A stretch of DNA of 64,000 nucleotides from Luminiphilus sp051201685 (GTDB taxonomy: Bacteria; Pseudomonadota; Gammaproteobacteria; Pseudomonadales; Halieaceae), in the NCBI RefSeq assembly GCF_051201685.1, contig NZ_CP179213.1, forward strand, positions 558,001 through 622,000, read 5' to 3'. The position numbers and the translations under genes are program-made. Numbering within the stretch: the first letter of the stretch is position 1; every line of letters begins with the position of its first letter. The notes under the pieces are model-generated. The model made no database searches. It saw only the letters and a program-made list of their open reading frames with translations, and was not told where the DNA came from. Shown here piece after piece: positions 16,598 to 24,652 of this stretch.

Positions 16598-19588
16598 ATG
16601 AGTCATCACAAAGTTTTTAGAAAAGCACCAATTGCTGCCGGTGTAGCACTGGCGGTCGCATCACAGCTGAGCTTTGCTCAAGACGCATCCGATGAGGGGG
16701 GCAATAACGCCTCTGACACGGTAATGGAAGAAGTCATCGTAACTGGCATTCGCCAGAGCCTGCAAAAATCGGCTGATATTAAGCGCGACGACGCAGGCGT
16801 CGTTGACGCGATTACGGCTGAGGATATTGGCGCATTTCCTGATACCAACCTTGCCGAGGCACTCCAGCGAGTGACCGGCGTAGCGATTGATAGAACCCGT
16901 GGCGAAGGTCAGTACGTGACCGTTCGTGGTTTTGGTCCGGCATTTAACTTGGTAACGCTCAACGGCCGACAAATGCCAACAACGGGCGGGGATAGCCGTT
17001 CATTCGACTTCAGCAACCTGGCTGTTGAAGGCGTCTCAAGGGTAGAGGTCTATAAAAGCGGTAAGGCCGACGTCCCAACGGGCGGAATTGGTTCCACCAT
17101 AAACATTGTAACGACGCGCCCTTTGGACTCCCCCGGCTTTAATGCCACCGTTGCTGCATCGGCGATGCACGACACATCAACAGAGACAGGCGATGACTTC
17201 ACACCGGAAGTTTCACTGCTTATTTCGAATACTTTCCTTGACGACACCGTGGGTATTTCCTTGAGCGCGGTACGCCAAGAGCGAAACAATGGCGCTGCTA
17301 CCGCGAGTGTTGCGGGTTGGCGTAGTTTTGCCGGAGACGTGGATAACTGCTGGTGTAGTGCACGACCTTCTGAGTGGGGCGGTATTCCCTACGACCTAGC
17401 GTCACAGCAAAACAGGCCCACAGGTGCTGACGAGCAATATTCAGTTCCTCAGAACACCGGCTATGAATTTGCCGAGTGGGATCGTGTGCGCACTAACGGG
17501 CAGTTGACTATGCAGTGGGCTCCGACGGAGCGCCTGACTGCGACCGTTGATTACACTTACTCCGAAGTAGAGCTCGAGCGCACTTTCACGAATTACTCGG
17601 CTTGGTACAACTTCGGTGGTCAAGAAACTGTTTGGGATGGCAACAATAGCAACGCTTCGCCAACCACCTACGCGGAATTTAATGGCGGTACCGGTGACTT
17701 CGCTATGGCTGGCGGCAGCGATGCGACCGTCGCAGAGAACACCTCGATCGGCATTAACTTGGCTTGGGATGTGACTGATCGACTGTCACTTATGTTTGAT
17801 TACCACGATTCTGATGCCGAGCAGCGCCCCGACAGTCCTTTTGGCAGCTCTTCCCAGCTGGCCATTTCGGCATTTTCTCGAGACAAGACAACCACTTATT
17901 TCGATCGTGGAGACTTGCCAGTTCTGGCTTTGGATTTGTCTAACCCTCTTAGTACCGACGACATGATTGTTACCGGTAGTGTTTTCGCGAATAACTACGC
18001 CAAAATGGAAATCGAACAAGCCCGTTTTGGTGGCTCATTCGACTTTAACCCTGACGGCGTCGTTAAGAGCATCGACTTTGGTGTTGAGTTCACGGAGGTT
18101 AACAACCGCTCGGCAGGCTCTGTGGTGCAGCGTGATGCTTGGGGTGGTGTATCTCAGGTAGGTGCTATTGCAGACCTATTGACCGAGGTTTCCTCTGCAG
18201 GTCGATTTGATGAAATTTCCGGCGGCAGTGATCCTGAGCTAGTGACAAACTATTACGCTTTTGACATGCCAGCGCTTATCGAACGCACAGAACAGTTGAT
18301 GGCCAGTGGTGATGCTGCCACTTTCGCGGTGCCTGATATGGGTGATTGTGGAACGGGCCTGTGTGCTTCAAGCACTTACAGCTCCGATCGACGGACCACT
18401 GAAGAGCAGCTCGCCGCTTACTTTCAAGTGAATATGGGCTTTGACATCGGCGCCGTACCTGTTGATGTTCGTCTTGGTGTGCGTTACGAGGAGACTGATA
18501 TCGACTCCCAGGCATTGGCACCCAGCTATTCAAGGGTCGATTGGGTTGGTGGCAATGAGTTCAGTGCAGTGCCGGGAGAGGCAGACTTTACCGAGCTGAG
18601 TGGTAGCTATGACAACGTGTTGCCTAATCTTGACGTTAAAGTAGGCTTGACCGAAACGATTGTTGCTCGATTCTCTTACAGCAAAACAATGACACGCCCG
18701 AATTACAGAGACATACAGGGTGGCCAAACCATTGACCAACTGCTGCGAATCGACGGTGGTACGGGATCACGGGGCAACCCCAACCTCAAGCCTTTCGAGT
18801 CTGACAACATTGACCTTTCTTTCGAGTGGTACTACGGCGACGCCAGCTATTTCTCGGTAGGTTACTTCACCAAAGACGTTGAAAACTTCATTGGCTTTGC
18901 TGAATTCAACGAAACGCTGTTTGACCTTCCACACCCGGGTAATGGCAGCTATGCCGATGAAGCTCGGGCAGCGTTAGGCAACGCTGCGACTTCCGGTGAG
19001 CTTTACGATTGGATTCTTGCCAACAAAGAAGGGTCTCCCGGGGTTAACACGGCTAACGGTTCGATCACTGGTCAGTCTGGGGACAGTCTTGCTAACTTCC
19101 GTGTGACTGCACCGATTAACCAAGATGACGATACCGTTGACGGCTGGGAGATTAACCTTCAGCACACCTTTGGTCAGACTGGCTTTGGCTTTATCGCAAA
19201 CGCCACACTGGTTGAGTCAGATACCGAATACGATAATACGAACCGCACCCAGCAGTTTGTAGTCTCTGGTATCGGTGATTCCGCAAACCTTATTGGCTTT
19301 TATGAGAACGACCGATTCTCAATTCGAGTGGCTTACAACTGGCGGGATGACTTCCTGGCGGGTACGGGCCAGGCCAACGTTGGCGCTATTCCACCGACTT
19401 ACGTCGGCGAATACGACCAGTGGGATATCGGTGCGCAATTTAACGTGACAGATAACCTGTCAATTTTTGCGGATGCAATCAACATCACGGACGAGACAAC
19501 CTATGTCTATGGGCGTAGTGAATCTCAACCATTGTTCGTTGCGCAGCAAGGTGCCCGATATAATGTAGGTGTGCGCTATACCTTCTAA
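16598..19588 (+). CDS. TonB-dependent outer-membrane receptor for carbohydrate
   Basis: The protein has 996 residues. A signal peptide (cleavage near SFA-QD, residue 27) precedes a TonB-box-like segment (MEEVIVTGIR), the plug domain (DTNLAEALQRVTGVAIDR, GQYVTVRGFG, LVTLNGRQM) and a large beta barrel that ends in the C-terminal aromatic YTF. The plug sequence is of the class found with carbohydrate loci in Xanthomonadales and Caulobacter. The following genes (halogenases, SapC, GH3, symporter, GH16) point to import of beta-glucan oligosaccharides. The start at 16598 was chosen because the signal peptide begins there and GGGGAG lies upstream; an ATG at 16514 would add 28 residues before the signal. 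A terminator follows the gene, so it may be expressed above its neighbours. Confidence 0.95.
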   Translation: MSHHKVFRKAPIAAGVALAVASQLSFAQDASDEGGNNASDTVMEEVIVTGIRQSLQKSADIKRDDAGVVDAITAEDIGAFPDTNLAEALQRVTGVAIDRTRGEGQYVTVRGFGPAFNLVTLNGRQMPTTGGDSRSFDFSNLAVEGVSRVEVYKSGKADVPTGGIGSTINIVTTRPLDSPGFNATVAASAMHDTSTETGDDFTPEVSLLISNTFLDDTVGISLSAVRQERNNGAATASVAGWRSFAGDVDNCWCSARPSEWGGIPYDLASQQNRPTGADEQYSVPQNTGYEFAEWDRVRTNGQLTMQWAPTERLTATVDYTYSEVELERTFTNYSAWYNFGGQETVWDGNNSNASPTTYAEFNGGTGDFAMAGGSDATVAENTSIGINLAWDVTDRLSLMFDYHDSDAEQRPDSPFGSSSQLAISAFSRDKTTTYFDRGDLPVLALDLSNPLSTDDMIVTGSVFANNYAKMEIEQARFGGSFDFNPDGVVKSIDFGVEFTEVNNRSAGSVVQRDAWGGVSQVGAIADLLTEVSSAGRFDEISGGSDPELVTNYYAFDMPALIERTEQLMASGDAATFAVPDMGDCGTGLCASSTYSSDRRTTEEQLAAYFQVNMGFDIGAVPVDVRLGVRYEETDIDSQALAPSYSRVDWVGGNEFSAVPGEADFTELSGSYDNVLPNLDVKVGLTETIVARFSYSKTMTRPNYRDIQGGQTIDQLLRIDGGTGSRGNPNLKPFESDNIDLSFEWYYGDASYFSVGYFTKDVENFIGFAEFNETLFDLPHPGNGSYADEARAALGNAATSGELYDWILANKEGSPGVNTANGSITGQSGDSLANFRVTAPINQDDDTVDGWEINLQHTFGQTGFGFIANATLVESDTEYDNTNRTQQFVVSGIGDSANLIGFYENDRFSIRVAYNWRDDFLAGTGQANVGAIPPTYVGEYDQWDIGAQFNVTDNLSIFADAINITDETTYVYGRSESQPLFVAQQGARYNVGVRYTF

Positions 19589-19608
19589 TACGGCAAGGCA
19601 CTGATGAT

Positions 19609-19631
19609 AAAGCTGCCCTCGGGCAGCTTTT
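19609..19631 (+). terminator. Hairpin terminator after the TonB-dependent receptor
   Basis: AAAGCTGCCC and GGGCAGCTTTT form a stem of about ten pairs with a short TC loop and run into T residues. It sits 20 bases after the receptor stop and 58 before the first halogenase. It may act as a partial terminator that keeps the receptor mRNA in excess. Confidence 0.75.
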
Positions 19632-19689
19632 GTCGTTTAAAGAGCGCTAAAATAAGAACCAGAAAAAACAACGCACAGGTGTTGGATTA

Positions 19690-21261
19690 ATGAGTACAAC
19701 GCAACAGGTTGTCATTGTCGGTGGTGGTACTGCTGGTTGGCTAACAGCAGCCAGGCTGGGTGCCATGGCTGACCGACAATTTGACATCACTTTGGTGGAG
19801 TCTCCTAACGTTCCCACTGTGGGTGTTGGTGAGGGTACTTGGCCTTCCATGAAGGCCACGCTGCAGGCGATAGGGCTTTCAGAGCGTGTATTAATCTCAG
19901 AATGCGATGCTAGTTTGAAGCAGGGTACGCTGTTCCAAGGTTGGAGGACGGGGGCTGCTGATGACAGCTACTTACATCCTTTCAGCTTGCCCCCTGAATA
20001 TGCCTCAAAAAATGTGGCTGAATATTGGCGGCGCGACGGCCTGCGCTACCCATTCCATGAGGTCGTCACGCCTCAAGCACTTATTGCGACTACCTATAAA
20101 GCGCCTAAAACGGCGGATACTCCCGATTACGCCTTTGCGCTGAATTACGGTTATCACGTCGATGCCGTAAAGTTTGCAGCGCTACTGCGACAACACAGCA
20201 TTTCTCGTTTTAAGGTGCGGCACGTAGAGGGGCACGTAGCCGGCGTTAATAGTGATGCCGAGGGATTTCTTACCAGCTTGGAGCTCGAGAGCGGCGACCG
20301 TTTATTCGGCGATTTTTTTGTCGACTGTTCGGGTCAGAGAGCCCTGTTAATAGGTGATCATTTTAAGGTGCCATTTCAGTCAGCACGTGACGTTTTGCCT
20401 AATAATCGAGCGGTGGTGGCTCAGGTGCCTTACGACGCGCCTAATGATGAAATCCACTCTTGTACACAGTCGACTGCACAGGACTGTGGTTGGATCTGGG
20501 ATATTGGTCTTCAATCTCGTCGAGGCGTTGGCTATGTCCATAATGCCGACTTTATTTCCGAGGCTGAAGCCACGCAAACCCTACGAAACTATGCCGAACA
20601 ATCGGTGGGCGCCAAAGTGGCGCAGGATTTAGTGTGTCGTACACTGAATTTCGAACCCGGATACCGCGGTACCCCTTGGACGCATAACTGCGTGGCTGTC
20701 GGTTTGTCAGCCGGCTTTATTGAGCCCCTCGAGGCCTCAGCGCTGGCTATGATTGAACAGGCTGCCTCGTTTTTGGTGGAAAGCTTTCCCGTCAATCGAG
20801 ATCTCATGGGGCCCGCTTCCCGCGCGTTCAACCGAAAAATGGAGAGCAATTGGGCCAGTATTCAAGAGTTTCTTAAGCTCCACTACGTGTTAAGTGATCG
20901 CGATGACACGCCCTATTGGCAGCAGGCTCGCGACGAAACTAGCATTTCTGAAGGCCTATCAGACAAGCTGGCCTTGTGGCAGATTCGCGCCCCTTGGCAT
21001 CCCGACACGCCGCGTATTGACGAGCTGTTCCCGGCTGCGAGCTATCAGTACGTTTGGTTGGGTATGAACGGCCACCTCAATGGCGTGATAGGGTCGGCAG
21101 GTCAGGGTGGTAAAGATCACGCCTCAAGCAGCGCTGACCTTGATCCCATTTTATTTAAGGTGAGAGAGCGAGCGCTGCAACTGTCACGGGCTATGCCGGG
21201 GAATCGGCAGTTACTGAATGCCCTTCGGATGAATAACCCTTCAGCAACGGTAACAGCATGA
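19690..21261 (+). CDS. Flavin-dependent halogenase-family protein (first copy)
   Basis: This 523-residue protein belongs to the tryptophan-halogenase family, which uses FADH2, O2 and halide to form hypohalous acid. The FAD motif GGGTAGW is at 11-17, a lysine (Lys77, in DASLKQG) sits where PrnA has its catalytic Lys79, and the glutamate of the EPLE segment is kept. The usual WxWxIP motif reads WIWDIG (268-273), so the Ile-Pro end is altered. First of four tightly coupled genes; it overlaps the SapC gene by four bases. Substrate unknown. In saccharolytic loci such proteins travel with TonB receptors, and their real role is not settled. Confidence 0.9.
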   Translation: MSTTQQVVIVGGGTAGWLTAARLGAMADRQFDITLVESPNVPTVGVGEGTWPSMKATLQAIGLSERVLISECDASLKQGTLFQGWRTGAADDSYLHPFSLPPEYASKNVAEYWRRDGLRYPFHEVVTPQALIATTYKAPKTADTPDYAFALNYGYHVDAVKFAALLRQHSISRFKVRHVEGHVAGVNSDAEGFLTSLELESGDRLFGDFFVDCSGQRALLIGDHFKVPFQSARDVLPNNRAVVAQVPYDAPNDEIHSCTQSTAQDCGWIWDIGLQSRRGVGYVHNADFISEAEATQTLRNYAEQSVGAKVAQDLVCRTLNFEPGYRGTPWTHNCVAVGLSAGFIEPLEASALAMIEQAASFLVESFPVNRDLMGPASRAFNRKMESNWASIQEFLKLHYVLSDRDDTPYWQQARDETSISEGLSDKLALWQIRAPWHPDTPRIDELFPAASYQYVWLGMNGHLNGVIGSAGQGGKDHASSSADLDPILFKVRERALQLSRAMPGNRQLLNALRMNNPSATVTA

Positions 21262-21983
21262 GCAACTTTCAAATACTTAATAACGTCGACCATAAAGATC
21301 TGCGTATCGTGGAGGCGGTGGGTCAAGAGTTCGGCGATGGCATTCACAGTTGCCCTGCCTACACCTTCGAATTTAGGGATCTTCAGGTGGATTTTCCACT
21401 GATGCTGCAAGCAACCGAGCATGATGGACTGATACCTGTTGCAGTCATGGGATTTGAGTCTGGGGAAAACCTGTTCCTGAAGAATTCCGAATGGACAGCG
21501 CTTAGTCGCCCCGCCTTCATGCGCAAGGGCCCTTTTTTGATTGGGCAGCACCAATCTCAAGAGGGGGAAGAAGTTCGGTTATTAAGCGTCGATATGGCGC
21601 ACCCCCGAGTGTCTCAGGGAACCGAGGGTGAGGCGGTCTTTCAACCTCTTGGTGGAAGGACGCATTATCTGGAGCAGCGAGCCGACCTGCTTGAGCAAAT
21701 CCATGAAGGCGCGGGTCACACTCAGCGGTTTACGCAGTGTCTAGCCGATCTCGAGCTGGTCGAGTCAATTACGCTCGATATTAGCTTGCCGGACGGCTCG
21801 AAAAACCAGTTGCTCGGTTATTCGGCGATCAACGAGGATAACGTGAAGGCTTTGTCGGCAGAGAGTCTCGAGCAGCTGTCCCAGCAAGGGTTTCTCATGC
21901 CTTTGTTCATGATGCTAGCGTCACTGTCGAATATGGGACGGTTGATTCAATTCAAGCAACAAGCCCGAGACGCCAATCAGTGA
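21258..21983 (+). CDS. SapC-family protein
   Basis: The 241-residue protein matches the SapC family found next to TonB receptors and halogenases in Caulobacter and marine gammaproteobacteria. Typical segments are the early IVEAVGQEF, a FPLMLQ block and FQPLGGR with a conserved FMRKGPF segment. No signal peptide or membrane helix is visible, so it should be cytoplasmic. The biochemical function is unknown; the name comes from an S-layer-related locus in Campylobacter and should not be taken literally. It is coupled by ATGA overlaps on both sides (halogenase and cupin genes), which implies a joint function. Confidence 0.85.
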   Translation: MSNFQILNNVDHKDLRIVEAVGQEFGDGIHSCPAYTFEFRDLQVDFPLMLQATEHDGLIPVAVMGFESGENLFLKNSEWTALSRPAFMRKGPFLIGQHQSQEGEEVRLLSVDMAHPRVSQGTEGEAVFQPLGGRTHYLEQRADLLEQIHEGAGHTQRFTQCLADLELVESITLDISLPDGSKNQLLGYSAINEDNVKALSAESLEQLSQQGFLMPLFMMLASLSNMGRLIQFKQQARDANQ

Positions 21984-22999
21984 TAGATCAGTCACCCAAG
22001 CATGTTGAAGTTGTTGAGGGAATAACCCCCGATGCGATTCCATCTTGGGTATTTGAACGGGAAGAGCCTCTAGTTTTACGGGGTCTGGTGGCCGATTGGC
22101 CGGCTATTCCTGAGGGGGATGGCGACCTTGAGCAGCTCGAGGCTTATCTTTCTAAGTTCTGGACAGCAAAGCCGGTTACCGCTTATGTCGCGCCCACCGA
22201 AGTGGCTGGACGCTTTGGTTACAACGGAGCTTTCAACGGCTTCAACTTTCGCAGCGGTAGTGCCCCATTGGAAGATATCTTGCAGCGCTTACGCGAACAG
22301 GCAGATCCGGCGAACAAAGAACCTTTATCGATTTATGTCGGATCCACACCCACTGCGGGATGGCTGCCGGGGTTCGAAAAAGCGAACACGCTAAAAATCC
22401 CCGGTGACCCCTTGGTCAATTTTTGGCTTGGTAATCGCACGACGGTGTCTGCGCATTACGATTTTCCTAGCAACGTGGCTTGTGTGGTTTATGGGCGCCG
22501 CGAGTTCACGCTGTTCCCTACGGATCAAATCGGTAACCTCTATGTAGGCCCTCTCGACCGAACCCCCTCGGGCCAGCCTATTAGTTTGGTTGATTTTGCC
22601 GCGCCTGACTTCGATAAGTTTCCGCGCTTTCGTGAGGCCATGGCGGCCTCTCAACGCTGTGAACTGGGCCCGGGGGACGCGATTTTTATTCCGAGTATGT
22701 GGTGGCACCACGTCAAGGCATTGTCTGATTGTAATTTGTTGGTGAACTACTGGTGGCTGGATCACGAGCAGCACTTTGGCTCGCCCTTCAATGCCTTGCT
22801 TCACGGGGTTCTATCGATTCGTCATTTGCCCGAAGCGCAGCGGTTAGCTTGGCAGAAGCTAATGAATTTTTATGTGTTTGAATCAGATCCAGAGTCCACT
22901 GAGCATATCCCTGATCACGCGTTGGGTTGTCTCGGTGAAATGAATAAAATTGAGGCAGACCGCCTCCGCGAAGAATTACTTAACAGATTGAAGACATAA
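21980..22999 (+). CDS. Cupin-like/JmjC-domain oxygenase candidate
   Basis: This 339-residue protein is of the cupin-8/JmjC type. The metal-binding pattern is visible as HYD (His159, Asp161) with a distal histidine in MWWHHV (His243 or His244), so an Fe(II)/2-oxoglutarate dioxygenase is likely. An N-terminal EEPLVLRGLVADWP segment is also typical of this family. The substrate might be a protein or the compound handled by the neighbouring halogenases. It overlaps the SapC gene by four bases and precedes the second halogenase by 31. Confidence 0.85.
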   Translation: MIDQSPKHVEVVEGITPDAIPSWVFEREEPLVLRGLVADWPAIPEGDGDLEQLEAYLSKFWTAKPVTAYVAPTEVAGRFGYNGAFNGFNFRSGSAPLEDILQRLREQADPANKEPLSIYVGSTPTAGWLPGFEKANTLKIPGDPLVNFWLGNRTTVSAHYDFPSNVACVVYGRREFTLFPTDQIGNLYVGPLDRTPSGQPISLVDFAAPDFDKFPRFREAMAASQRCELGPGDAIFIPSMWWHHVKALSDCNLLVNYWWLDHEQHFGSPFNALLHGVLSIRHLPEAQRLAWQKLMNFYVFESDPESTEHIPDHALGCLGEMNKIEADRLREELLNRLKT

Positions 23000-23030
23000 C
23001 TGCGCCCTTTAGGCACTTGGAGTCAGTTCG

Positions 23031-24515
23031 ATGGAACATCAGAAGATCAAACACGTCGTTGTAGCCGGCGGCGGGACCGCCGGATGGATGGCGGCTGCGG
23101 CAGTGTCAAAGCTGCTGGGGAAAACAGTCAAGGTCTCCCTGGTCGAATCTGAAGAAATTGGCACGGTGGGTGTGGGAGAGGCAACGATCCCGACGCTACT
23201 GACCCTTCATGAACTGCTTAAAATTAAGGAGCAGGACTTTATCAGCGCCGTGGGTGGTACTTTCAAACTGGGTATATCTTTTGAAAACTGGCACGACGTG
23301 GGCAGTGACTACATCCACTCATTTGGTTACACGGGGAAAGATTGCTGGGCCGCAGGTTTTCAGCACTTTTGGCTTAAAGGCAAAGAGTTAGGAATCAGCA
23401 AGGAGTTTGGTGAGTACTGCAATGAGTGGGCAGCGGCCAAGCAAAATCGCTTTGCGGTGTTGCCCAATCAAAATCTGAATTATGCCTACCATTTTGATTC
23501 GTCACGTTACGCTAAGTTTCTTAGAAAAATCGCAGAGGAACACGGTGCTGTTCGCATTGAGGGTAAAATTGAAGCGGTGCAGCAACACGAGCAAACCGGA
23601 TTCATTACGGGATTGCGCCTAGAGAGTGGCCAGCAAATTGATGGTGATTTCTTCGTTGACTGTACTGGGTTCCGAGGTTTGCTTATTGAGCAGACCCTGC
23701 ACGCAGGCTACGACGATTGGCAGCACTGGTTGCCCTGTGACAGTGCTCTGGCAGTGCAAACAGAAAACGTTCAACCACCGATACCTTACACGCGATCAAT
23801 AGCCCACGAGGCGGGATGGCAGTGGCGGATTCCCCTTCAGCATCGAACCGGTAATGGCCTGGTGTATTGCAGCAAGTTTTGGTCCAGAGACGAGGCCGAG
23901 GCTAAATTAAGAGGGAATCTCGAGGGCGAGATGGTCACCGAACCCCGTCCTATTAAATTTCAAACAGGGACACGGCGGCGTCATTGGGTGAAGAACTGTG
24001 TGGCTGTCGGCTTGTCCAGCGGGTTCATGGAGCCATTAGAGTCCACCAGTATTCACCTCATCCAGCGCAGTATCGTGCGGTTCATGCAAATGTTCCCATC
24101 GGACGGGGTGCGTCAGCCCGACATCGATGAGTTTAATAATCAGATGAAGTTCGAGATAGAAAACATTCGCGACTTCATTATTCTTCATTATCACGTCACT
24201 AATCGCACTGACACGCCTTTCTGGCGTCATTGCCGCACCATGGAAATTCCAGAGTCACTGCAGCATCGTATTGATTTGTTCAAGGAGACAGGGCGAGTTT
24301 TCAAAGTCCCAACTGAGCTATTTGGAGAAAATTCCTGGACTCAGGTCATGCTGGGTCAGGGCCTCAGCCCTGAGCAGTACCATCCCATTGTTAACATGAT
24401 GGATGAGCAGGAACTGCGTGACTTTCTTGGAGGAATCCATGGCTCGGTTGAGCGGTTGGTGAGTCAGTTGCCGGAGCACCAGAGGTTTATCGATCATTAC
24501 TGCCGTGAGGCCTGA
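23031..24515 (+). CDS. Flavin-dependent halogenase-family protein (second copy)
   Basis: The protein has 494 residues and is clearly diverged from the first copy. The FAD motif AGGGTAGW, Lys79 (in GGTFKLG, the same number as PrnA Lys79), WQWRIP at 263-268 and the EPLES glutamate are all intact, so by motif it is the better candidate for a working halogenase. Substrate unknown. It closes the halogenase-SapC-cupin-halogenase block; GH3 follows 137 bases later, probably under its own promoter. Confidence 0.93.
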   Translation: MEHQKIKHVVVAGGGTAGWMAAAAVSKLLGKTVKVSLVESEEIGTVGVGEATIPTLLTLHELLKIKEQDFISAVGGTFKLGISFENWHDVGSDYIHSFGYTGKDCWAAGFQHFWLKGKELGISKEFGEYCNEWAAAKQNRFAVLPNQNLNYAYHFDSSRYAKFLRKIAEEHGAVRIEGKIEAVQQHEQTGFITGLRLESGQQIDGDFFVDCTGFRGLLIEQTLHAGYDDWQHWLPCDSALAVQTENVQPPIPYTRSIAHEAGWQWRIPLQHRTGNGLVYCSKFWSRDEAEAKLRGNLEGEMVTEPRPIKFQTGTRRRHWVKNCVAVGLSSGFMEPLESTSIHLIQRSIVRFMQMFPSDGVRQPDIDEFNNQMKFEIENIRDFIILHYHVTNRTDTPFWRHCRTMEIPESLQHRIDLFKETGRVFKVPTELFGENSWTQVMLGQGLSPEQYHPIVNMMDEQELRDFLGGIHGSVERLVSQLPEHQRFIDHYCREA

Positions 24516-24652
24516 TTTTGTTCCCTTTGGGCCTAGCTTTTTACCCTCTCATCGCATCTTGCTAGAAGAAGCAGACGGCCCACAATAGCCTCTGTCGGGT
24601 CTTGTCTGGCCACAGATGAGACCTACCACTAATCACTAGGAAGATTTGTATC

